A DNA stretch of 9,021 nt from an uncultured Ruminococcus sp. Lineage in GTDB: Bacteria > Bacillota > Clostridia > Oscillospirales > Ruminococcaceae. The notes below the pieces were generated by a model. That model was not told where the DNA came from and did no database searches. It saw only the letters and a list, made by a program, of their open reading frames with translations. This document shows positions 1 through 6,335 of the stretch, piece after piece. The stretch is from NCBI GenBank assembly GCA_947174965.1, contig CAMWKY010000064.1, positions 1 through 9,021 on the forward strand, given 5' to 3'. The translations under genes were made by a program, and so were the position numbers. How positions within the stretch are numbered: position 1 is the first letter of the stretch; each line of letters starts with the position of its first letter.

Positions 1-2
1 AA

Positions 3-31
3 TTGACTTTATCAGAAAATTATGATATAAT
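3..31 (+). promoter_or_regulatory. sigma-A promoter of the PAS-GGDEF-EAL gene
   Basis: The -35 box TTGACT (3-8) and a perfect -10 box TATAAT (26-31) are separated by exactly 17 bp. Transcription should start near 38, giving a leader of about 40 nt before the ATG at 77. No operator-like repeat is visible, but the window begins right at the promoter, so upstream sites cannot be assessed. Confidence 0.85.
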
Positions 32-76
32 AGTAAAAGATAATAATTGGTTACTATGTTCGGGAGGCGATAACAT

Positions 77-1723
77 ATGGAAAACAACAATCAGAGCAGA
101 CTTGACGGTCTTTATAATGCCTTTTCTGTTGTTGCTGAAGGTGCTTATGTCTATTTATGCGATATGAAAACAAATATGTCACGCTGGTCGAAAATGGCTG
201 TTGATTTTTTCAATTTGCCCTCTGAATATATGTACGATGCCGGAAAAATATGGGAACAGAAAATTCATCCTGATGATAGAGAAAGCTACAATAAAAGTAT
301 AAGCAATATTTTTTCAGGTAAAGATTCCGGACATGATATGCAGTACCGTGCAATGTCTGCCGACGGAAATTATACTGTATGCACGTGCAGAGGGGTTGTT
401 ATCCGTGACGAAAACGGCAATCCTGAATATTTTGGCGGTATTATCAGAAATCACAGTATTTTCAGCTACATAGATAATATAACAGGATTAAGAAGTCTTT
501 ATGGATATTTTGACGATATAAGAGGACTTTTCGATAAATCTGTTCCGACTCTTATTATTATGATAGGGCTGTCATCTTTTTCTGATATAAATGACGTTTA
601 CGGCTACACTTTCGGAAACCGCACTTTACAGGTGCTTGCAAAGAAAATCAAGGAAGTATTTGCAAACAAAGGTGCTATTTACCGTATGGGCGGTACTCGT
701 TTCGCTATTATAACTCATACACTCAATGCAAATGAAGCAAAAGAACTTTATGAAAAATTACAGCATGAAGTAAGAATGAATTTCTTTGTAGATGGCATAA
801 AAATTCCTCTATCAATGAATGGCGGTGCTATTGTTGCTGACAGGCTTGACATTTCAGCAAATACTTTCTATTCATGTCTAAGATATGCCTACTATGAATC
901 AAAGCATCATAAATTCGGCGGATTTGTTATTTTTGATGATGTAGTAAGTGTTGATAACCGTCATATTCTGGAGCAGATTAATGTTATAAGAAACTGCATA
1001 ACAGAGGATTGCAAGGGCTTTTATCTTTGTTATCAGCCTATTGTCGATTCAAAAACAGAAAAACTGCGTGGAATGGAAGCACTTATCCGCTGGAAAAATG
1101 ATGAATATGGTACAGTTCCTCCTAATACCTTTATACCTGTTCTTGAACAGGACGCACTTTTCCCGGAATTAGGAAAATGGATTCTTAAACAGGCTATGAT
1201 TGACGGTAAAAAATTTCTCGAAAAAAATCCCGACCTTGTTATAAATGTTAATCTGTCATATACACAGCTTGAAAGAGATAATTTCGTGAAAGAAATTTTT
1301 GATATTATTGAGCAGATAAAATTTCCGACAAGAAACTTATGCCTTGAACTTACAGAAAGATGCAGACTGCTTGATACTGATATGCTTAAAGATATGTTTT
1401 CTGTTTTCAGGGAAAAAGGAATAAAAATAGCTGTTGATGATTTTGGAACAGGTTTTTCCTCACTCGGTTTTCTGCGCTCAATTCCTGTAGACGTTGTAAA
1501 AATCGACAGAGAATTTATAAAGGATATTCAGAAAAGTATCACTGATAAATATTCAGTAAAATTTATTTCTGAAATTGCAAGTGCATTTGATGCAGATGTA
1601 TGTGCAGAGGGCATTGAAAATCCGGAAGTGCGTGACTGCCTTAAAGAATATGAAATCTGCAGTTTGCAGGGATATTATTATTCAAAGCCGATAACAGCAG
1701 ATGAAATGCTGGATTTATTATAA
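77..1723 (+). CDS. PAS-GGDEF-EAL protein, predicted c-di-GMP phosphodiesterase
   Basis: A 548-residue signalling protein predicted to hydrolyse cyclic-di-GMP to pGpG. Domains in order are a PAS_3-like sensor (about 18-125, with IHPDDR), a GGDEF domain (about 140-285, opening with DNITGL) and an EAL domain (about 300-548). The GGDEF domain is degenerate: the signature reads GGTRF (205-209), and the metal-binding Asp region before FSDINDVYGY has become IGLSS, so cyclase activity is unlikely. The EAL catalytic set looks complete: EAL 334-336, ELTE 424-427, DDFG 454-457, KID 475-477, EGIE 511-514 and Q531 in LQGYYY. There is no signal peptide or membrane segment, so it should be cytosolic. The start is supported by GGGAGGCG at 62-69. 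It has its own promoter and terminator and is probably monocistronic. The degenerate GGDEF may bind GTP as an allosteric module, as in some related proteins; that is inference. Confidence 0.93.
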   Translation: MENNNQSRLDGLYNAFSVVAEGAYVYLCDMKTNMSRWSKMAVDFFNLPSEYMYDAGKIWEQKIHPDDRESYNKSISNIFSGKDSGHDMQYRAMSADGNYTVCTCRGVVIRDENGNPEYFGGIIRNHSIFSYIDNITGLRSLYGYFDDIRGLFDKSVPTLIIMIGLSSFSDINDVYGYTFGNRTLQVLAKKIKEVFANKGAIYRMGGTRFAIITHTLNANEAKELYEKLQHEVRMNFFVDGIKIPLSMNGGAIVADRLDISANTFYSCLRYAYYESKHHKFGGFVIFDDVVSVDNRHILEQINVIRNCITEDCKGFYLCYQPIVDSKTEKLRGMEALIRWKNDEYGTVPPNTFIPVLEQDALFPELGKWILKQAMIDGKKFLEKNPDLVINVNLSYTQLERDNFVKEIFDIIEQIKFPTRNLCLELTERCRLLDTDMLKDMFSVFREKGIKIAVDDFGTGFSSLGFLRSIPVDVVKIDREFIKDIQKSITDKYSVKFISEIASAFDADVCAEGIENPEVRDCLKEYEICSLQGYYYSKPITADEMLDLL

Positions 1724-1730
1724 AAAAGAT

Positions 1731-1763
1731 AACTGTCCGTTGAAATATGCGGACAGTTTTTTT
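1731..1763 (+). terminator. intrinsic terminator after the EAL gene
   Basis: A 9-bp perfect stem (1731-1739 AACTGTCCG with 1750-1758 CGGACAGTT), a 10-nt loop and a run of seven T (1757-1763), starting 8 nt after the stop codon. It separates the EAL gene from the dockerin gene. Confidence 0.92.
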
Positions 1764-1795
1764 GTTAACAGATTATTTACAATTTTTTCTGCACA

Positions 1796-1848
1796 TTTTT
1801 TCCTCCTTGTACGTTGTACATTACAGAAAACAATTTTCAGGAGGAAAA
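1796..1848 (+). promoter_or_regulatory. candidate SD-sequestering leader hairpin of the dockerin gene
   Basis: The tract TTTTCCTCC at 1798-1806 is exactly complementary to GGAGGAAAA at 1840-1848, which contains the Shine-Dalgarno (AGGAGG 1839-1844) of the ATG at 1853. The 33-nt loop contains the small hairpin TGTAC-GTT-GTACA (1808-1820). A second pairing, TTTTCTG 1785-1791 with CAGAAAA 1824-1830, would cross the first one and so compete with it or form a pseudoknot. A possible -10, TACAAT at 1778-1783, lacks a good -35 but would start the RNA near 1790 and keep the CCTCC tract. This is inference from complementarity in an AT-rich region. Confidence 0.4.
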
Positions 1849-1852
1849 TATT

Positions 1853-2821
1853 ATGATTAAAAAATTTACTGCTTTCATTATGGGTCTTATGGTAACTGCT
1901 TCGGCAAGTACATTCACTGCAAACGCTGAAACAATCAAAACTCAGGATTTTAAGTCCGCATTTGAAATCGGTCAGCATCTCAAAGCTGGTGATGATATTG
2001 ATGTCGGAATTGATTCTAAAAAGTCATTCGGAATAAAGACGTTCATCAATGGTGAGGAATATTACAGAAGTTTTCTCAGCGGTCACTATGCTATGCCGTG
2101 CGATATGGTAGTTGTATATGTAACCGAAGACTATATGCAACTTGTTGCTGAATCGGATATTGCAGACTGTATCGACGTTACAACGCTCAACACTGGTGAC
2201 ATTATTGATACTACAAAGTTCATGCTTCTTTACGATTACATAACAGATACATATGACAGAGGCTTTCTTGCGGATTATGACGATGTAGGCGAGGGAACTA
2301 TTGATGTTGCATATATTGACCACGAAAATAAGTCCATTATACTGCGTGCATCTGAAAATATGGGTGATTTTGACGGCAACGGCAGTTTTAATATATCTGA
2401 TGTTGTCAGATTTCAGCAATGGCTTATGGGAAAAGAAGATGACAGATATAGTACAAAATGGTACAATGTTGACTTAAATAAGGACGGTTCAGCAGATGTT
2501 TTTGACTTCTGCATCATGAAGAAAATGCTTGCTGAAAGTCTTTGCAATCCGCATATAATGACACTTGACGAACTTTATTACTTCACACTGAACAGCTATG
2601 AAAAAACGCTTACTTTTGATGATTTTGCAGGATTTGAATACATCAGAACTGATTCAGGCTATGAATATCCAATAGAAGATACTAATGATGTTATCCAGAT
2701 TGTAGGCGATATGGACAGCGGATATATCGAAAATATCTATTACTGCAATACTGCAAACGGCAAAAAGGTTCCTTTTGACGATTTTTGTAAGTTTATTTAC
2801 CTTTACAGTGACGAATTATAA
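1853..2821 (+). CDS. secreted type I dockerin protein of unknown function
   Basis: The start is ATG 1853, preceded by AGGAGG at 1839-1844 (8-nt spacing). An upstream in-frame ATG at 1814 has no SD and would put residues in front of the signal peptide. The protein has 322 residues. Residues 1-25 form a classic signal peptide (KK, hydrophobic core, cleavage after ANA). Residues about 26-165 are a module I do not recognise. Residues about 171-230 are a type I dockerin with two canonical calcium loops: D172-x-D-x-N-G...D183 and D207-x-N-x-D-G...D218. After it come about 90 residues with two FDDF-containing segments (LTFDDFAGFEY and VPFDDFCKFIY). I see no glycoside hydrolase, CBM or protease motif. 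The protein should be exported and docked on a cohesin, as a non-catalytic or novel cellulosome component. An internal rather than terminal dockerin is uncommon. No strong terminator follows; a 4-bp stem at 2829-2840 lies between the convergent genes. Confidence 0.87.
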   Translation: MIKKFTAFIMGLMVTASASTFTANAETIKTQDFKSAFEIGQHLKAGDDIDVGIDSKKSFGIKTFINGEEYYRSFLSGHYAMPCDMVVVYVTEDYMQLVAESDIADCIDVTTLNTGDIIDTTKFMLLYDYITDTYDRGFLADYDDVGEGTIDVAYIDHENKSIILRASENMGDFDGNGSFNISDVVRFQQWLMGKEDDRYSTKWYNVDLNKDGSADVFDFCIMKKMLAESLCNPHIMTLDELYYFTLNSYEKTLTFDDFAGFEYIRTDSGYEYPIEDTNDVIQIVGDMDSGYIENIYYCNTANGKKVPFDDFCKFIYLYSDEL

Positions 2822-2841
2822 TATACTGCCTGCTAACAGGT

Positions 2842-3279
2842 CTACTTGATGTTTTTCTGAAACTGCATAAGTTCTTTTGTAAGCTGTTTTGCGGAAAAAT
2901 AGCTATTGATAATGCTTATAAAATTAGCAAGTATAAATATCACAAACACACTGACAATTATTCCTGTAACAACCTTTGCTTTTTCAGTGTGAATTTCAGG
3001 ACTTATCACACCTACACTCACTACTTCAATTTCAATAACCGCAAACTGTATGATTTTACGCAGAATTATCTGCTTGTTGGACAATTCATTCCGAGAATAC
3101 ATGAGCAGATTTGGAATAACTCCGAGAATTGCAAAAATAAACGGAGAAGCCAATACATCATATCCGAATCTTGCATCAGGGTCAAAAGCAAGTCCAAGAA
3201 TCATAATTCCTGCCGTAATACAGGTTACAAGAATAAAAAATGTCATAAGCGACCTGTAAACTATTTCTTTAATACTCAT
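2842..3279 (-). CDS. DUF3021-type four-helix membrane protein
   Basis: A 145-residue integral membrane protein with four predicted helices (about 11-32, 40-62, 75-92, 102-127) and a short basic cytoplasmic tail rich in Lys and Gln. Size, topology and position directly after a LytTR gene match the DUF3021 family, which typically accompanies stand-alone LytTR regulators and is thought to modulate them at the membrane. The family assignment is from pattern and context, not a profile search. The start codon overlaps the regulator's stop as ATGA (3276-3279), indicating translational coupling, and it also has an AGGTGG Shine-Dalgarno at 3286-3291. No enzymatic motif is visible. It ends 20 bp from the convergent dockerin gene. 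Confidence 0.8.
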   Translation of the reverse strand: MSIKEIVYRSLMTFFILVTCITAGIMILGLAFDPDARFGYDVLASPFIFAILGVIPNLLMYSRNELSNKQIILRKIIQFAVIEIEVVSVGVISPEIHTEKAKVVTGIIVSVFVIFILANFISIINSYFSAKQLTKELMQFQKNIK

Positions 3280-3722
3280 AAATTCCCACCTTTCAAAGCT
3301 TTTTTCAGTTCAGGTACATATTTTCTTGAAATGATAATCTGTTCTCCGTTCTGAAGTACAGCTGTAAATCTGCCGTTCAGCGAGGATTTTATTGACTCAA
3401 TCTTCATAAGATTCAAAAGCACTGATTTTGATACACGCAGAAAATGTTTTTCCTTTAAAGTTTCCTCAAGCTCATACAGTTTCTGGCGTGTTTCGTATAC
3501 CTGTTCTTCGCAGTAAATAAATACCTTGTTGTCTACTCCTTCAATATAGAACACATCAGAAACAGGAATTTCATATTGTGCGCCTTCGATAATACCCGTA
3601 AGCTGTCCTTGTCTTGATTTAACAAAGCGGACAATCTCCGTTATTTCGTTGTTTACCTCATGGCAATAAATTTCCAGTCGTTCTTTTTCATCTTTTTTTA
3701 TATGAGAAATATTTATAATCAT
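3276..3722 (-). CDS. LytTR-family DNA-binding transcriptional regulator without receiver domain
   Basis: A 148-residue protein. Residues about 45-145 form a LytTR DNA-binding domain: the segment around DVFYIEGVDNKVFIY, then FLRVSKSVLLNLMKI, then GRFTAVLQNGEQIIISRKYV, matching the usual LytTR pattern. There is no phospho-acceptor receiver domain. The first 45 residues (start MIINISHIKKDEKER, with LEIYCHEVNNEITEIV) resemble the N-terminus common in stand-alone LytTR proteins found with DUF3021. The start ATG is directly preceded in frame by TAG, so it cannot extend upstream, although its Shine-Dalgarno is poor. It lies 55 nt downstream of the hydrolase gene with no terminator between them, and overlaps the next gene by 4 nt, so co-transcription of all three is likely. 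A candidate target is the direct repeat at 5240-5269. Confidence 0.9.
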   Translation of the reverse strand: MIINISHIKKDEKERLEIYCHEVNNEITEIVRFVKSRQGQLTGIIEGAQYEIPVSDVFYIEGVDNKVFIYCEEQVYETRQKLYELEETLKEKHFLRVSKSVLLNLMKIESIKSSLNGRFTAVLQNGEQIIISRKYVPELKKALKGGNL

Positions 3723-3777
3723 CTACAATATATCCGCTGAATATTCAAGAATTTTGGAGCAGACAACATATGGTTGA

Positions 3778-5154
3778 TTATTTTTCAGCTGTCTGAATGT
3801 TCCAAGACTCAATATTCAGTTCACCCGCTCCTTTCAGATAGTAGTTAAAGTAATTGAGAATAATACTGTTCATTTCCGGAATAAATTCAGCAGAATCAAC
3901 ACTGCCTTTTCCAAGCATTTTCGCCAGTGTAGGAGAAAGAAGCGGTAAATCTGTAAAATCCATATGCTCTGTACCGTCGAAATGAATTTCTCTGCTGTCA
4001 ACAGCATTATCAAGTAAATACTTGTTTACATATTCTGTTCCGTCACTAAGTCTGTCAACATAAGATTCCCAGTGATTTGCATTGTCAAGTGAAAGTATCG
4101 GTATCGGATAAGGTTCAGGGTTGTAGACAAGTTTTCCGTCGTTGAATGATATTTCTTCGCCGAGCATTGTGCCGTCAATATCAATTACCGCAGTAATGTC
4201 ATCACGTTCTCTGCCAAGCTGTACCGCTGTCGCACCTCCGATAGAATGACCTGTAAGACCGATTTTTTCCGTATCTGTCATTTCAAGTACGCTTAAGATT
4301 TCCGCCTTTACATCATCAGTTTCTGTATACCATGCCATATTAAGCGAATCTGAATTTTTAGCAGATTTTATGGTATCAAGCACAAAGTTTTCATCTGCTG
4401 TACGGAGTGACATCCATTCACAAGTAGTATTATAATCCTCCTCCGTTTCGGTAAAATCGGAGCTGTTCTGCATATTAATAGCCGTCTGCATGAAATCAAA
4501 GTCAACTATAATTGTCTTGCCATCTGTATCTTTTGTAAAGAAAGCGTAATAGGGGTGGTCTATGCTCGCTACAACATAGCCGTTGCTTGCAAGTTCTGCA
4601 TACAATGAGGAATTGCTCTGATAATAGCCGAATGAACCGTGAGCGAATAACACAAGAGGACAGTTTACTGCATCGCCGTCGGGATAGTAGAAATGAACAG
4701 GTATTTCACGGTTAGAGCCGTCATTTTCATGTGTTTCAAGTCTGCTGTTGTCTGTAAGTATTGCCTGAATTTCATTTACTTTGTACTGACCGCTTGTTTT
4801 AAGTCCCGAATAGCCTGTAAAAATAAATGCAGGGAAAAGCGAAAAGCCTATAAGAATAATGCTCATAACAGTGCTTACAATCATTTTCGCTGTTGTCTTT
4901 TCCTTTGAAGTACCACGCTTTATAAGATATGTGATACCAGATATTGCAAGACGTATTCCAAGAATAATAAGACAGCCTGTAAATCTCCAGTTCTGTCCGG
5001 TTGCAGGCAGAAGCATTACAATCAACATAAGTATAAATTCAGCTCCACGGAAAAATGTTCTGTTTCTATACCAAAGACTTCTGTATTTTGTACAGCTTAA
5101 AACTGCAAGCAAAATCTCCATAACTGTAAAAACCGCAAATAATATAACTCCCAT
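3778..5154 (-). CDS. membrane-anchored alpha/beta hydrolase, PAF-acetylhydrolase-like
   Basis: The likely start is ATG 5154 (458 residues): GGAG at 5163-5166 lies 8 nt before it, and the promoter at 5201-5229 rules out the longer reading frame that begins at a TTG at 5250. ATG 5172 is downstream of the predicted transcript start but has no SD. Four hydrophobic helices (about 2-20, 38-52, 58-78, 91-113) anchor a C-terminal alpha/beta hydrolase domain (about 125-455). Visible motifs are the oxyanion strand VLFAHGSFG (H172, G173), the nucleophile elbow GHSIGG with S304, an acid candidate D325 or D327 in IDIDGTM, and H397 in GTEHMDF. This pattern is that of the platelet-activating-factor acetylhydrolase/dienelactone-hydrolase-like esterases. 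The substrate is unknown; a lipid or acyl ester is plausible. The domain is probably extracytoplasmic. It appears to be the first gene of an operon with the LytTR and DUF3021 genes. Confidence 0.85.
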   Translation of the reverse strand: MGVILFAVFTVMEILLAVLSCTKYRSLWYRNRTFFRGAEFILMLIVMLLPATGQNWRFTGCLIILGIRLAISGITYLIKRGTSKEKTTAKMIVSTVMSIILIGFSLFPAFIFTGYSGLKTSGQYKVNEIQAILTDNSRLETHENDGSNREIPVHFYYPDGDAVNCPLVLFAHGSFGYYQSNSSLYAELASNGYVVASIDHPYYAFFTKDTDGKTIIVDFDFMQTAINMQNSSDFTETEEDYNTTCEWMSLRTADENFVLDTIKSAKNSDSLNMAWYTETDDVKAEILSVLEMTDTEKIGLTGHSIGGATAVQLGRERDDITAVIDIDGTMLGEEISFNDGKLVYNPEPYPIPILSLDNANHWESYVDRLSDGTEYVNKYLLDNAVDSREIHFDGTEHMDFTDLPLLSPTLAKMLGKGSVDSAEFIPEMNSIILNYFNYYLKGAGELNIESWNIQTAEK

Positions 5155-5200
5155 TAAAAAAACTCCATTCATTTTATTTTGTGTTTCAGCTGATGTATTC

Positions 5201-5229
5201 AGTATACACAATGATGTAGAAAAAATCAA
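5201..5229 (-). promoter_or_regulatory. sigma-A promoter of the hydrolase-LytTR-DUF3021 operon
   Basis: On the minus strand, TTGATT (-35, 5229-5224) and TATACT (-10, 5206-5201) are separated by 17 bp. Transcription should start near 5194, giving about 40 nt of leader before the ATG at 5154. The weaker -35 fits an activator-dependent promoter. Confidence 0.72.
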
Positions 5230-5239
5230 CAGAAAAAAC

Positions 5240-5269
5240 GTAAGATGCAATTTTTAATGGTGAAATGCA
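5240..5269 (-). promoter_or_regulatory. candidate LytTR operator, imperfect direct repeat
   Basis: On the minus strand TGCATTTCAC (5269-5260) and TGCATCTTAC (5249-5240) match at 8 of 10 positions with a 20-bp period, ending 10 bp upstream of the -35 box. LytTR regulators such as ComE and AgrA bind direct repeats of about 9 bp at a period near 21 bp upstream of a weak -35, and GCATTTCAC is close to the ComE half-site as I recall it. A LytTR gene lies in the operon driven by this promoter. The link to that regulator is inference. Confidence 0.42.
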
Positions 5270-5302
5270 CAAACAGACTATTCTTACAACGTTGCAAGCA
5301 AT

Positions 5303-5343
5303 AAAACCTCGATTCAGGACTAAAAATCCGGTTTCGAGGTTTT
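5303..5343 (-). terminator. terminator of the SEC-C gene, potentially bidirectional
   Basis: A 10-bp perfect stem (5303-5312 AAAACCTCGA with 5334-5343 TCGAGGTTTT) and a 21-nt loop lie just beyond the stop at 5357. Read on the minus strand the stem ends in TTTT followed by ATT; on the plus strand it ends in five T. It insulates the downstream hydrolase operon from the SEC-C gene. Confidence 0.8.
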
Positions 5344-5356
5344 TCAGAATCATTTA

Positions 5357-6229
5357 TTATTTTTTGCCACAGCATCTTTTGTAAGTTTTTCCGCTTCCGC
5401 ATGGGCAAGGAGCATTTCTGCTTATTTTCTGTGGCAGATTATCAAGGGAATCAAGTAAATTTTCTGCAAATGCAAAACCATTGACAATAGCTTTTTCTTC
5501 ATCTGTAAGTATAGAATCAGCGAAAGGGAGTACTCTTTTCTGCATTTCACACGGAGTATAGCCTCTGTTGAAAGGGTGTCTGGTGTTGTTGTATAAATCC
5601 ACAAAAAGTTTCAGGAATTTTTCTGCCTGTTCTTTTGTGAAATATATTTTCATTCGTGCAAAGTCATCAAACGGCACTTCCGCTTCTCCGAGACTTATAC
5701 ACATTGTGCTTATAGCTTCACAAACCATATCATCTGCCATTTTTTTATCCATTCCCATTTCATTTACAAAGAAATCAAAAACAGCCTTTGTCTGCGGAGT
5801 TTCTTCATAATAGAAATCATCAGCATATTTAAGAAATTCTTCTTTTTCGGGGACATAGTAAGGCTTTCCCTTTTGCATGAACAGCATTGTTTCAAGGTCT
5901 TCATCATCTTCAAGAAGCCACTCGCCTATAAGCTTTCTTTGCATCGGCTTGCCTGCGTTGCCGTCCTCAAAAAGTTCATCATCACCAAGTATACTATACC
6001 ACTTGCTTTCATCATGGCGGACAACATCTACAAAAGCAAGGAAATTTTCTTCTGTAAATTCATCGGGATTCTGGCTTTTTATTATGCTGTAAGCCTTTTC
6101 CATTGTTATTATGTTGTAGAGATTGGAAAATGCAGAAAAATAGGAATCCAGAAGTTTTATCTGCTCTTTGCTTAAATCAAGCTTGTCATACATTTTATCA
6201 TAACTATCAATATTAATATAGCCTTTCAT
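5357..6229 (-). CDS. SEC-C metal-binding motif protein
   Basis: A 290-residue soluble protein ending in a SEC-C motif, NAPCPCGSGKTYKRCCG, with zinc ligands C275, C277, C286 and C287 in the C-x-C-x8-CC arrangement known from the SecA C-terminus. The rest is acidic, with many Asp, Glu, Phe and Tyr residues, and I do not recognise a fold; the segment LYNNTRHPFNRGYTPCEM (about residues 215-232) resembles the NNTR...GYTP stretch seen in other Firmicute SEC-C proteins. It is much too short for SecA. The start at 6229 is supported by AAGGAG (6244-6239) at 9-nt spacing, and it has its own strong promoter and terminator, so it is monocistronic. Its role is unknown. SEC-C motifs bind zinc and in SecA contact SecB or ribosomes, but nothing here shows a secretion role. 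Confidence 0.85.
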   Translation of the reverse strand: MKGYINIDSYDKMYDKLDLSKEQIKLLDSYFSAFSNLYNIITMEKAYSIIKSQNPDEFTEENFLAFVDVVRHDESKWYSILGDDELFEDGNAGKPMQRKLIGEWLLEDDEDLETMLFMQKGKPYYVPEKEEFLKYADDFYYEETPQTKAVFDFFVNEMGMDKKMADDMVCEAISTMCISLGEAEVPFDDFARMKIYFTKEQAEKFLKLFVDLYNNTRHPFNRGYTPCEMQKRVLPFADSILTDEEKAIVNGFAFAENLLDSLDNLPQKISRNAPCPCGSGKTYKRCCGKK

Positions 6230-6265
6230 TTTTTACAACTCCTTTTTAATTTTATTTACTTAATG

Positions 6266-6294
6266 ATTATACCATACTTTTACAGAAATTGCAA
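6266..6294 (-). promoter_or_regulatory. sigma-A promoter of the SEC-C gene
   Basis: On the minus strand, TTGCAA (-35, 6294-6289), a 17-bp spacer and a perfect TATAAT (-10, 6271-6266). The TGG directly before the -10 also makes it an extended -10 promoter. Transcription should start near 6259, about 30 nt before the ATG. Confidence 0.85.
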
Positions 6295-6303
6295 GTGTTC
6301 TGC

Positions 6304-6335
6304 AAAAAATCAGGAAAAATAATATCACTCTCCTG
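6304..6335 (-). terminator. intrinsic terminator overlapping the 3' end of the CDF gene
   Basis: On the minus strand CAGGAGA (6335-6329) pairs with TTTCCTG (6317-6311), with one G-U pair and an 11-nt loop, followed by A and six T (6309-6304). The stop codon (6327-6325) lies in the loop, so the last codons form part of the hairpin. Confidence 0.65.

Noticed and set aside
1814..1852. Upstream ATG for the dockerin protein
   Set aside because: No SD precedes it, and it would place 13 polar residues before a typical signal peptide; the strong AGGAGG belongs to ATG 1853.
2024..2419. 131-codon open frame antisense to the dockerin gene
   Set aside because: It overlaps the well-supported secreted dockerin protein, has no SD and shows no domain pattern.
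2829..2840. CCTG-CTAA-CAGG hairpin between convergent genes as a bidirectional terminator
   Set aside because: Only 4 bp of stem and no adjacent T-run on either strand.
2989..3354. Plus-strand open frames across the DUF3021 and LytTR genes
   Set aside because: They are shadows of the minus-strand pair, which has an ATGA overlap, an SD and recognised families.
3723..3777. Separate promoter for the LytTR gene
   Set aside because: The best boxes (TTGTCT, 17 bp, TATTCA on the minus strand) match the -10 consensus poorly, and nothing terminates transcription from the hydrolase gene.
5226..5408. 60-codon minus-strand frame between the SEC-C and hydrolase genes
   Set aside because: It overlaps the SEC-C 3' end in another frame and runs through the terminator stem at 5303-5343 and the hydrolase promoter; no SD.
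5422..5604. 60-codon minus-strand frame inside the SEC-C gene
   Set aside because: An alternative frame of the same strand; its sequence is a frame-shadow of the NNTR region with no independent signals.
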